A stretch of DNA of 64,000 bases from Cryptomeria japonica (Eukaryota; Streptophyta; Pinopsida; Cupressales; Cupressaceae), in NCBI RefSeq assembly GCF_030272615.1, contig NC_081406.1:246197218-246261217 (forward strand). The letters run 5' to 3'. Below the pieces are notes generated by a model. That model was not told the origin of the DNA. It was given only the letters and a program-made list of their open reading frames with translations, and did not search any database. A program made the position numbers and the translations under genes. The stretch's first letter is position 1. Each line of letters begins with the position of its first letter. This document shows positions 1-10,553 of this stretch, one piece after another.

Positions 1-582
1 AGAAAAAGTTCTAAAAATCCTTTTAATTTTGCCCCAGAAGTTTCAGAAATGGATTACATTGATTTTCTCTTATTTTCCTGAGATAAAGATGATTAAAATT
101 TGCAGATTTAGATACAAATACCTCATAAATTATCTTCAAACCCTAGCTGACCTTGTTAAACTCCCAATAAGCCAGTGCTAGGTCTGATAAACTTGTCCTT
201 TCTGTTGCTGTCCTTAATGATGCTCAGAAATATGAAGATAGTTTGCTGTAGCTAGTCCAAATCTGAACCTGTAACTGTAATGACCCCTTTTTTGGGATGA
301 TCCTCTATCTTGCCCTGAAATCACAAGTTCAATTAAAACAAAAGATGTAATAGTGTTAGAATTGTAACTATATCAATTAAAATGTCTTTAACAAGATAAA
401 CCCTGGTTTAGGTCCTGCAATCATGTTGGTCAGCATATAAAAATGTAATTTGTAATCTCATTTACTTCCGTGAGGGTTAGGGATCATTAAGAAATATAAT
501 ATATAAGCAACTGTATTAAGTAGTATTTATAATCAAATTGAATAAGTATATTAAGTTGAATAGATCATGCATTGGGATATAG
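1..582. other. no gene seen
   Basis: AT-rich sequence with no coding signal on either strand that I can support. It may be LTR or flanking DNA of the minus-strand gypsy element that begins downstream, but no terminal repeat could be paired with it. Confidence 0.4.
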
Positions 583-1050
583 CTCCAAGAATCAACCATA
601 GAAAGGATTAGAGAGAAAGCATGATTGAGAGCTTGGAACCATTTGCCGCATCTAAGCCTAGGGGTACGGGGCATTCCACTAAGGCAACTCAACCCCTTGG
701 CCCACAAGTGGCAGGACCCTTGGTCCATCCAAGCTTGAGGTGGGCTACTTGAAGGGGAACCCATATTGGTTTCCTCAAACATGTATCCTTAACCCATGCA
801 CGATTGCTTCTTTCACTACCAACAATCAACCATCGGGGGAATAGGTGAGGACATACAAAGGGCACTCGGAACCATTCGCCACAACTAAGCCCAAGAGCGT
901 GGAGCATCCTACTAAGACAACTCAACCTCTTGGCCCACAAGTGGCACGACCTCTTATTCCATCCATCTTGGAGTGGGCTACTTAGATGGGGGAACCCATA
1001 TTGGCTCATCCCAAATGCATCTTCTTCCTAACCCACATGTGATTGTTTGT
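583..1050. repeat. degenerate two-copy tandem repeat, ~233 bp period
   Basis: Two diverged copies lie head to tail, about 583-815 and 816-1050. Each starts with an AATCAACCAT motif and continues through GGAACCATT, CAACTCAACC, TTGGCCCACAAGTGGCA and GGAACCCATATTGG. Minus-strand translations of the two copies also look alike, but these are shadows of the duplication and not genes. The repeat lies just beyond the 3' end of the minus-strand gypsy coding region, so it may be part of its untranslated region or LTR. Confidence 0.75.
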
Positions 1051-1235
1051 GGGAGAATAATATCCTTTTACCTGCTGCTATGTTAACTTATATAAGGATC
1101 GTTGTATATTTTTATGCATTGATCTACCTTCTCATCTTTGCTTATGAAGATAATTAGTGGTTTAATCTATTGACTCCCACAGAAAATTGTGAAGTCTTAT
1201 AAATAAGATGATCTGCTGAGCATTGACACCTTCTT

Positions 1236-2660
1236 TCATGGTGGGGGCATGACAGTCCGCCCTTCCTGAGATTTCTTGTTCTCAAGCAATTTCAAGTTTG
1301 GATGATTGAAGATCTCAATTCCTTTGCAAGTGGTGTCTTTTGTAGGTAGGCCCTCCCACTTAACCAAGTACTTGGGAATTGATTTGTTCCTCAACCCCTT
1401 CTCTTGCACATCAAGAACAGTTTCAGGTTCCATAATTAACTTGCCTTCATCATTGAGCAGAGGTAATGTCAAACATGGAGTAGTATGTTGTCTTAGCACC
1501 TTTTTGAATCGGGATACATGAAAGATATTTTGGATCTTGCTATTTGCTGGTAGTTCCAATTTGTAGGCAACCTCCCCTATCCTTCTCAAAATTTTGTGTT
1601 GTCCATAGAATTGGGGTTTAAGTTTCTCAGCTCCATGGACCTTGATTGATGACTGCTTGTATGATTGTAATCGTAGGAAAACTAAATTTCCAACTTCAAA
1701 TGTCCTTTAGGTTTTGTTTCGGTTGGCATAAGTTTTTTTTGGTTTTGTGCGTGGTGTAGATTATCCTTGAGTGTATTCATAGTATCCATGTTTTGTTGCA
1801 CAAAGTCCTTAGCCCCTGGTGCACGAGTTTTGTAGAGGATCAAGCTTCCAAATGAGGTTTCCTTGTATCCATACAAGGCCTTGAAGGGGCTCATTCCTAT
1901 TGACATATGATGGGTGGTATGATAACAATATTCTCTAAAGTGTAACCACTTGATCCATGCATTTTGTTGTTTTGTTACATAGTTCCTTAGGTATTCTTCC
2001 ATCCATTTGTTTACAATCTTTGTTTGTCCATCAGTTTGGGGATGATAGCTTGTGCTTGGTGTGAGTTTTGTCCCAACTAGTCGGAAGAGTTCTTGCCAAA
2101 ACAAGCTAAAGATTCAGCTGTCTTTATCACCGACAATGTTTCTAGGGAGGCCATGTAATTTGAAAGTATTCGTGAAGAAGATATTGACTACTTCGGGAGC
2201 CCTATAATCGGTAGATATTCCATCAAATGTGCATATTTGGTAGGCAATCCACCACTACGTATATGTAATCTTTTCCTCGTTCTTTTGGAAGTTCGGTTAT
2301 GAAGTCCATAGAAACATTCCCATTTTTGATTAGGAATGGGTAGTGGTTGTAGGAGGCCTGTTCGATGGGTTTGTTTTTCTTTGTTGCTTTGGCAAGTTAT
2401 GCATTCTAGAACATGTTTTAGGACATCTTTCTTGAGACCTTTCTATATGTATCTCTCTCTCACTTGTTTATAAGTTTTGTAGTACCCTTGGTGTCTTGCT
2501 AAAGGATTGTCATGGTATTCTCTAATGATCTTCTCCTTCATCTTTGAGCTTGGTACAAGGTATATCTTATTTTTGTATAGGATGAGTTCTGTTCTTATAT
2601 TCTTCATTTTGTATATTCCCTTCTAGGATGTCACTGGCTCGTGGATCTTTGGCGTACTCG
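1236..2660 (-). pseudogene. gypsy integrase and chromodomain remnant
   Basis: The 3' part of the polyprotein. The integrase core is recognisable at 1682-2104 by a segment around SYHPQTDGQT, the usual plant Ty3 integrase signature. The catalytic glutamate that normally follows this motif is a lysine here (TDGQTKIVNK), consistent with a G-to-A change, so the enzyme would be inactive. The C-terminal piece at 1236-1589 has the integrase tail (GEVAYKLELP, then FHVSRFKK) followed by a degenerate chromodomain with YLVKWEGLP. It ends with a stop shortly after the chromodomain, as expected for chromoviruses. Upstream sequence between 2104 and 2660 is integrase-like in broken frames. Confidence 0.8.
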
Positions 2661-4420
2661 ACAATAATGGAATTCTTCTAGTCAATGGAGATGCTTGTTA
2701 TGGAGCATAGATGGGGTCTTTGTGAAAGGGTATATTCTACCACATTGTTTTTCCCCTTAATGTATTGGATATCAAAATCATAGACCCATTTCTGTTGTTT
2801 ATCATTTAGATCCTTTTGGCTTAGGAAGAATCTTAGGCTATTATGATTGGTTTTTACAATGAATCTCCCACAGACTAAGTATTTCTTAAATTTAGGTAAG
2901 GCATGCATAATTGCTAGCATCTCTGTGTCATATATGGAATAGCTTCTTTTGGTTTCCTTTAGTTTTCTACATTCAAAGGCTATAGGATGTTTGTTTTGCA
3001 TTAATACAGCTCCAATGCCTTCGCTAGAATTATCACATTCTAACTCAAATGGTAGTGAAAAACATGGGATTGCTAGAAAGGGATAGGAGCTTGTTACTTA
3101 AGTTTCTCAAAAGCTTGTGCCTTATCATTCCAAGAGAATGACCCTTCTTGGTTAAGTCGGTCAATGGGGCTGTCAACATTGAAAAACTCTTGACGAATCT
3201 TTGGTAGTAGCTGCAAAGTCCCAAAAATCCCCTTAGGTGTGTTAAGGTCCTTGATTTTGGCCAACTCCTTATGGCTTCAATATTTTCCTCATCAACGCTA
3301 ACACCCTGAGCACTGATCTTGTGTCATAGATATAGAATCTTCTCCAATCCAATTTCACACTTGGATAGTTTCGCAAATAGGGATTGTTGTTCGAGTATTT
3401 CAAGCACTTCGTCTTTGTGTTTTAAGTGTTTCTCCTAAGTTTTGCTATAGATTAGAATATCATCAGAGAAGACTAAGAGAAATTTCCTTAATTTTTCAAA
3501 AATGTGGTTCATAGTGTTGAATTTATGGTAGTGCTTGTTAACCACAGGCAAATGTCAGATCTGTTGCCTTCCCAACCATATACGGTAAGCTCTTATCGTC
3601 ACCCCGAGCACACTACATGTCCTTCGTGTTATTGAATTCATATCTATTGATGCAATCATGACCTTGCATATATATGAATCAATACCTCCTAATAGACCTC
3701 AAGTCGGCCATATACTTTGGGCGGGTCAGACCTATATATTACAAGTTACATATGAGTCTCCCTTAGTTGCAAGTTACATATGAGTCTCCCTTAGTTGCAA
3801 GTTACATTTAACTTAATCACAAGTTACACACAAGTGGTTCGCCCAAATAGGGCCTGCCCCAAATCAGACTCATACAATTGAGATATCCAAATGCCAAGAC
3901 CGACAGGCCACTTGGCATTTTGTGCACTAGGTTGGCGCTAGAAGGGATCAGACCTAGCTACACAACAACACATACATGATTGGAAGGTGGTAGGGGCATT
4001 TGTTAGGCCAAAAGGTAAGATGAGAAATTCGAAGTGTCCAAAGTGGCATCCAAAAGTTGTTTTGATGACATCTTCCTTTCTTACCCTTATTTGATGATAC
4101 CTTAAATGCTGGTCAAATTTCGAGAAATATATTGCTCAATGAAGTTCGTTGACTAGTTCATTGACCCTAGGGATGGGGTATTAGTTTTTGATGGTCTTTT
4201 TATTAAGTGCCCTATAGTCAATGCACATTCTCAGCGTGCCATCCTTTTTTACTAGTACTATAGAGGAGGCAAAAAGACTAGAGCTAGGTTGGATATGTCC
4301 CATTTCCAACAACTCTTTTATGGCTTTTTCAATTTCTTCTTTGCATCTTTGTGGATGATGGTAGGGTATGGCAATAACAAGTTTTTTAACCTTACTCAAT
4401 TTCAATTGTGTGTTCAAGGC
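2661..4420 (-). pseudogene. gypsy reverse transcriptase and RNase H remnant
   Basis: The N-terminal RT piece (4181-4417) contains SSIVLVKKDGTLRMCIDYRALN, split here for length into its recognisable core VKKDGTLRMCIDYRALN. Downstream the RT continues past TTFQS (about 3980) and resumes after an insertion with the active-site region FSDDILIYS near 3460-3480. RNase H follows: a segment at 2678-3001 has HPIAFECRKL, YSIYDTEMLAI and a QKWVYDFDIQYIKGKNN stretch typical of gypsy RNase H. The reading frame is interrupted many times and by inserted DNA at 3537-3985. Confidence 0.8.
3537..3985. mobile_element. unidentified insertion inside the RT of the gypsy remnant
   Basis: About 450 bp of non-coding DNA separates two halves of the same RT (TTFQS on one side, the segment leading to FSDDILIYS on the other). 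The insert begins TGTTAACC, contains a 28-bp unit repeated in tandem around 3740-3810 (GTTACATATGAGTCTCCC), and near 3930 has TTGGCGCTAGAAGGGA, which resembles an LTR-to-primer-site junction of Tat/Athila-type elements. I saw no clean target-site duplication. A solo LTR plus adjoining primer site is one reading; it is not proven. Confidence 0.45.
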
Positions 4421-5596
4421 CTCTCTTTCGAGGAAGCCTTAGAGGAATGCTTTCAAATACCTTCTTGTGTTTTTTTAAGATTGGTTGGATGTCAATGTGT
4501 ATAGTTTTTCCTTGGCAAGAGGATTTGTCAAGAATCATGCACTGGGCAGCCCATTCTCCTTGTCCATGTCTAAAGATTCTTTCCATCCTCTTGGATGAAA
4601 CTACTGTTGGTGATCCATCAGATAGCCCTCATAGGATTTATTGCCTATTATGTTTAAAACAAAGCTCCAATTTTGGAAGGTCTAGGTATAAATGCCCAAA
4701 AGAGTGTATTTATGGGGTGCCCAAGAATCCATCAGTATTCCTCAAATGACCGCATAGAAATCTTCTTTGATTGGATGCTTCCCCAAGGTGATGTCTAGTT
4801 GTGGAATTTTATTAGTACATGGGGAAGTGGATCTATCAACTATGGCTATCTTGAATCCCTTAAAGTCTTTTGTTTCTAATTTCCTTTTTGCAACCAGATT
4901 TTCGTCCATAAAATAATGAGATGCCCACTATGCACAAGGGCAATTACCTTTTGTCCTTTTAAAATACTTCTAATTCAAAAGGGGTGGTGTTTGGATGCCT
5001 TTGAGATGGCAGCTATTGTTCCATGCTCTTCTTCGTTGCATTGTCTTCTTTTGTTTGGGCTTTCTTCCTCTTTTTTCCATGCTTCTTCGTTTGACCATGC
5101 TTCTATATTACGTGCTTGGCTTCCTTTTCCACATTTATGTCTTGGTTCCCATTTCCCCTTGCACTTCTAACATAATTTTTTCCTTTAAAGCTCTTTTTAA
5201 AGCACAAACATGACCATGCTCCTGTTTCTCTTTGCACTTGAAACATAATATTTTCCTTCGAAGATCTTTGTGGTCATCTCTAGGCAAAAATCCCCTTTGA
5301 TACCAATTTTTCTTAAAGGGGGGTTTAGTATGTGTGTTTCATGTTAGATTCTTTGAGTAGGGTTTGTCTTTTGATGAAGTGATTTCCAACCTTAATGCTT
5401 TTTGAATGGCATCATCAAGTGTCGTACGATTCAGAGCTCTTACCAAACCTCGAATAGACTCCTTTAACCCTTCTATATATAGGTATGTGAGTCTAATTTG
5501 AGAAGCCACCGGTACCATGACTGAAAGTTTTTGGAATTCAATGGCATAATCTTCTACGGTTCCATGTTGTTTTAATTGTGTTAGCTCTTTAAAGTA
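4392..5596 (-). pseudogene. gypsy gag and protease-region remnant
   Basis: At 4392-4586 the region just before RT (a helix ending in LPRKRGLEHTIEIE) matches the usual linker of plant gypsy polyproteins. Upstream, 4600-5240 is a decayed protease/linker region. At 5240-5596 a gag fragment can be followed, with YAIEFQKLSVMV and YIEGLKE typical of the capsid domain, and one likely zinc-knuckle start (CFKCKE). The gag is cut at 5596 with its N-terminus and the 5' LTR missing. Several stops lie inside. Confidence 0.65.
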
Positions 5597-5598
5597 CT

Positions 5599-7141
5599 AT
5601 GCGGTGCAAAAATTCAGACACTATCTGTTGGCGACACCGTTCACATTCTACGTAGACCATCAAGCCCTCATGTACTTGTTCAACAAGCTGATGATTCAGG
5701 GAAGGATTAGTCGATGGCTACTCTTGCTGCAAGAGTTTATGTTCACCATTATCGTGCGGCTTGGGAAAAGCCATGTGATAGTGAACCAATTATCACGCAT
5801 AAAGTCAGAAGAACCAGCGGAAGGGGTGAATGATGATTTTCTAGATGCCCACTTATTCCAAATTGCTGCATTGCCACCATGGTACACGGCCGTTGGGGAG
5901 TATCTTTCTACTTCAGTCTTTCCGCCAGGGATGCTACCAGGAGAACGAAGGAAACTAGTTTTACGAAGTCGAACATTCCAACTGATCAATGGACTGTTAT
6001 ATAAGATGGGACCTGATCAAATACTCAGAAGATGTGTGATGGAGGAGGAGGTGCCATGAGTTCTTCGAGATGCGCACGAAGGGCCGACGGGGGGACACAT
6101 GGGACCGGACACTACTGCACAGAAGGTGCTACTCGCGGGCCTGTGGTGGCCCACGCTATATAATGATGCCCGAGAATGGGTTGTTGGTTGCGACACGTGC
6201 CAAAGGGCTGGGAAACCATTGAAGCGGGACTATATGCCACTCAACCCCTCGCACGCGCATGAATTATTTGAACGATGGGTGTTGGACTTTGTCGAACCAC
6301 TCAAAGTCAGCCGTGCTAGGCGATGCAGATACATCGTGGTAGCCACAGAATATTTGACTAAGTGGGTGGAAGCACGAGCCCTACCCGATAACTCGGCGGT
6401 GAGTACAGCCAAATTTATTTATGAGCAAATCATTACTCGTTATGGTATCCTCATGTAGCTGACGAGTGATCGAGGTGGCCATTTTGTCAACCATGTTATT
6501 AAGTTGCTCGCGACAGAATTTAAGATCTTCCATTCACTGTCGAATCCTTACTACCCTCGAGCCAACGAGCAGGCGGAGGCCACGAACAAGATCCTTGTAG
6601 GAGTCATTTATAAGTCGTGTGGGGTCGAAGGGAAAGATTGGGAAGAGAAGTTACCCTCAGTGTTGTGGGCTTACCGCACGACGTACAAAGTGACTACGGG
6701 ACAAACGCCCTTCCAACTTATGTATGGGCAGGAAGCAGTGGTGCCCGCCGAATTCATGGTACAGAGTCTTCGTATTGCAATAGAAAATAGACTCGGCGAT
6801 ATGGAGAGCGACTTTATGCTCTGAATAAACTTGATGAGAAGCGGATGATGGCTCTGTGGGCAATCGAGACAAAGCAGCAGAGGAGGAAGTTGTGGCACAA
6901 TAAGCATCTAAAGCGAATGAAGTTCACCCCAGGACAACTCGTGTTGAAATATAATGGGCAAAATGAAATGAAACCTGGAAAATTTAAAGTGAGGTGGCTA
7001 GGACCTTACAAAGTTCGCGAAGTCGTAGCAAATGGATCGGTTCGGCTGTGGACACTGGACGGCCGCGAAGTGACCGAAGCCGTGAATGGGCCCAAATTGA
7101 AGGTTTACCATGAACGGAGGGAACTTGAACCCTCATATTAG
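5599..7141 (+). pseudogene. gypsy RNase H (C-terminal part) and integrase
   Basis: The start is the end of RT/RNase H (YAVQKFRHYLLATPFTFYVD, then VNQLSRI). Integrase follows with a zinc-binding HHCC region (HEGPTGGH, then CDTCQ), and the catalytic triad residues in LDFVEP, LTSDRGGHF and NEQAEATNK. The C-terminal integrase domain is at 6845-7141 (RWLGPYKV). The frame is broken by a TGA at 6057, a TAG at 6456 and a frameshift at about 6812-6824. Apart from these, catalytic residues are kept. The protein would insert element cDNA into the host genome. Confidence 0.85.
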
Positions 7142-7520
7142 GGTGTTTGAAAAGTATTTTGAAAAAAATAAAAAATTCGTACGATCCGCACAACACAAAA
7201 AAAAAACAAAAACAAAAAAAAACATGGTGGTTCGGGACCACCGACGGTGGAGCCACCATGCGGTGGCAACATCGACGATGGGACCACCGTACGGTGGATA
7301 CCACCGCTGCCGCAAGGCATAAAGGCGCTGCGGGTTATAAACTCACCGCACAAACACGCAGCCCGCATAAAAACGCAGCCCCACGCTAAAGCACAACCCG
7401 CATAAAAATGCAGCCCCAACCTAGCCCACCACACACGCACTCTGCCCAACAACGCAACGCCCACGCAAGCACAGGGCAGGCACACGCAAAGCATACACAG
7501 CCATCCAGGAGGTAGTTAAG
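7142..7520 (+). other. spacer between pol and second ORF, with palindromic cluster
   Basis: Non-coding. It begins with an A-rich tract (7195-7224) and then has three short near-perfect palindromes in a row (CCACCGACGGTGG at 7238, CCACCATGCGGTGG at 7253, CCACCGTACGGTGG at 7284), followed by a C-rich stretch. Such a region could hold a promoter or splice signals for the downstream ORF, but I see no specific signal. Confidence 0.5.
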
Positions 7521-10113
7521 GTGGTTACGCAGGTGTTTCACGACCGTACGGCTATAACTAGAAATCAGGTACACAAGAAATTAATGGAGTCGGCTGCGAA
7601 ACAAAGCTGGAAGAAGCAGTTAAAGGCTTCCTCTAGTAGCAGCCGGATGAATAAAAATACCAGGGTCTTGTCGTTAGGCGTGTGTATTGCAGGCAGCACA
7701 ATGGATGCCAGTGCAAGTCAGAAGAAAAAGCAAAAAACACCACAACCTGCGGCAAGTGGAAAAAATACATTGACTCCTTAGAATATCACCTTCGAGGGAC
7801 TAAATGGGTCTGAATGCCGGAAATGGTGGCAGGACACATCCGACGATGATTTGGTGAAGTAGAACCTTCGTAAGGCAGGAGTGGAGTGGGCTATCCGAAT
7901 GCCCGTGTTTCCTATCCGAGAGTATGAGGGTGCCCTACGGTTCATGGTGGACACCTTCGACAGACACACGCGGATGAGTACTTTTGAGTGTCTTGGGAGG
8001 GATGTCGCCATATCCTTCAAAGCTGTGGACTTTACCAGAGTGTTCGGCATCCCAGGCAGACAGGGCAAGAAAATCGAGTTGAAGGCTAAGAAGATGAAGC
8101 ATGAGGAGAAAGAATATTGGATTAAATTAGTATCCAGAAACTTGACGACAGCGGAGCTGGACAGCATGGCTCATGCCACGAAGGGACGAGGAATATGCAA
8201 GACCTTTGTTGCAGAGGGCCACTGGCGATGCATAATGGATGTCGTTAAGAGCAGGTTGACGGGATCTGGTAGGGTGTCAGACATCGCCCTCCCTTAGATT
8301 ATGCTCATGAACGGGCTTATGAACGACATTGTGTACGATTGGGTTGTGCTGCTAGCAGAGAGAATGTGCGAGTTCTTGACGATGCAGCATACGTTTTATA
8401 TGCCCCATTATGCCATAGGACTGTTCTTGGAGGCCATGCGGGAAGCAGTGCTGGAGGTACGGCCGTAGGGACCGTTGGCAGCAGGTGAGCCTCCTATCAT
8501 GTATTGGAGACACCTTGACATTGGGCACTCTTTCGCAAAGCGGAAACGGATGGTAGATATGGCCTCAGGGGAACCTGATAGTGGGAGGGAGACTTCCAGT
8601 AGTACAGAGGATTCGGAAACGGAGGATGAAGAGGATGATAGCAACAAGGCGACGGAGGAGAGGGTCCTTTTTGCCCCACCCTTGCTACCGATGGGCACAC
8701 CCGTGATGTCATCTGGAGTGGGAGGCACCTCTATTCTGGCATTTGGGTAGAGCCGCACGCCAGTTGCACGTGGCCCCATCCAGCAGAAGGTAGCATCACC
8801 TCCGCAGGGTCGAGCACCACCTTCGGGACCGGCCCCGACCACGGAGGCACTTATCGAAGACATGGTGGAGTCATGTACAGATGGGTCGCCGCATCGAGTA
8901 GTGGTAGATGAGGAGCAGGTATTGAGGGAGGTGGTTGATACGGAGCCTCAGGTGCGGTTGGTTGTTGTTGGACCTGAGGTAGTGGTGACCGTTTCTGCCT
9001 CCTTGTTGGAGGAGCCTGGCGACACACACTCCGATCGTAGATATGTAGAGAGTTCCGAGGATCCCTAGTACAGACCCGTCGGTAGTGGCTATGGAGAGTT
9101 GGCTGACTCAACGATTTCAGATGACAGTGGTACCACCCGTGGGAGCTGCTGTATTCTCACCTTGTCGAGAGACTCCAGTTGAGGTAGTAGACTTGGACGA
9201 TTCATTTGGCGAGGCGCATGTACCAGCCGTTTGGAATGAGGTTGGAGAGATCGTTTGTGCCATCCAGGAGTCGGGGGATATCACACCTCTAGTGGCGGAG
9301 GAGGTACCTTCATACAAGCAGGATGCGGCAGTATCGGTTCCGACAGAGACTTCTGAGTTACCCCTTGGCGCTCTTACACAGATGCCACTTCCATCACGGT
9401 CACAACCTTCGGAGCAGGACGGGGAGGACATTAAGGCCTATTTAGTTGACATGGTGACGAGGGGTAGGCAAGTGGTGGCCATGGCCCAGATGAGAGCATT
9501 ACAGCAGGTCGTGGTGGAGTTAGAGAGGGTCCTACAGTTTATGCGGGTGGGCTGCCCCACAGCCTTTGCTACATGCTTTGAGTCCCTGGGATGGCCGATT
9601 ACTCAGACGGAGGAGATGCTGCAGGCTTGGATTGTGCGTGAGCCCATTGTGGAGAGTCGGGTGATGGTAGTCGTCCAAGAGATTGAGCAGGTCTATCGAG
9701 ACGCCTACTATGCATTAAGGCGTACGCAACATGAGTTTGCGGTCCGCGACGCTGCTCGAATCGAGTTGGAGAGGGATGTGGCCAGTCAGGAGGCCTTGTG
9801 GGCAGCAGAGAGGGCACAGTTGTTGGCACACCTTGAGATGGCTCGAGCAGAGAAGGCTGAGGTGGAGACTCGCCTTTCGACGGAGCAGAGTGTGAGGAGC
9901 CTCGTGCAGTAGGAGTTGGATGCAGTCATTGCCGAGAGGAGCTTGTTGCAGGCTCGATTGGTCTGTATGACAGAGATAACAGATACGAAAGAGGAGTTAC
10001 TGGAAGCCGCACATATGGTGAAGATGGCTTTGGAGAAAGTGTTGGTGGCGGAGCGTGATGTGACTGCACGTACTCAACAGGTTTATGAGCTCCGCACTCG
10101 CTTGGCGGCCTAG
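7521..10113 (+). pseudogene. second ORF of Tat-like element: plant-mobile-domain-like, coiled-coil protein
   Basis: A frame of about 860 codons sits where an envelope gene lies in some Athila elements. It is continuous except for seven in-frame TAG stops (7779, 7860, 8295, 8466, 8748, 9066, 9910) and one frameshift near 9068-9085. The N-terminal third (7782-8460) has ISFKAVDFTRVFGIPG, reminiscent of plant mobile-domain or 'putative plant transposon protein' sequences. The middle (8475-9070) is acidic and low complexity (SSSTEDSETEDEEDD). The C-terminal third (9085-10113) is Ala/Glu/Arg-rich and probably coiled coil. I see no signal peptide and no membrane segment, so it is not a typical envelope protein. 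Its role is unknown. Confidence 0.7.
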
Positions 10114-10240
10114 ACACTGACATCTCAACCTTCTACTTCAGGATCGCTTCCTCAAACCCCCTCCTTAGTTTTGTCTTGGATGTATAATTTGTATGGGTTG
10201 CATTGTCTCCCATTTTGTTGTCAGTCGTCGGAGACGACTT

Positions 10241-10553
10241 CTTTTTTGGGGGGGATGATGTTGTCGGGAAATATGTATATCTTATGTTTTGGTAGTAATG
10301 TTATTTGTTAGTTGTTAGTTAGCCGACAGGTAGGTAGTTGGAGTTGCGACGGTTGTGTCGCACCCCTTCGGCTGTTACATATTGTACTACCTGCGGGTAT
10401 TGAAGAGGGCGATGTTTACGACAGATAATACTATGGACATTGAGTGCATTCTGAGTCATTAATGGAAAGCTTATTCTCATATTCATCTTGTACTTGCATT
10501 GTTCATTTCTGCATTACTTCTGTACTCTTTCTGTTTACCCAGTGAGGCAAACA
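10241..10553 (+). repeat. polypurine tract and probable 3' LTR of Tat-like element
   Basis: A T/G tract ending GGGGGGGATGA (about 10246-10257) is followed by TGTTGTCGGG at 10259. A matching end GAGGCAAACA is at 10553, giving a TG...CA unit of about 295 bp with TGTT/AACA inverted ends. Because the 5' LTR is absent from the window, the limits cannot be confirmed by pairing, and no target-site duplication can be checked. Confidence 0.45.

Larger units (their letters stand above)
1236..5596 (-). mobile_element. truncated Ty3/gypsy chromovirus remnant
   Basis: Read on the minus strand, the order is gag (partial), protease region, reverse transcriptase, RNase H, integrase and chromodomain, which is the standard gag-pol order of plant chromoviruses. 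The 5' end is lost: gag stops abruptly at about 5596, where a plus-strand element begins. No LTR pair is visible. Many stops and frameshifts and a ~450-bp insertion in RT show that the copy is long dead. Assignment to Ty3/gypsy rests on domain order and the C-terminal chromodomain; the clade is not resolved. Confidence 0.85.
5593..10553 (+). mobile_element. 5'-truncated Tat/Athila-like Ty3/gypsy element
   Basis: Plus-strand order: end of RNase H, integrase, GC-rich spacer, a second long ORF, a G-rich polypurine tract and a likely 3' LTR. Gag, protease, most of RT and the 5' LTR are missing. The lack of a chromodomain, the LSRI end of RNase H and an ORF after integrase fit the Tat/Athila side of plant gypsy elements. 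The left end joins the minus-strand gypsy remnant at the palindrome AGTACT (5593-5598), present at the edge of both. Base composition is more GC-rich than the flanks. Confidence 0.75.

Noticed and set aside
8408-9431. Minus-strand open frames opposite the second ORF of the Tat-like element
   Set aside because: They are serine/proline-rich shadows of the plus-strand ORF; Tat elements may have antisense ORFs, but nothing here supports one.
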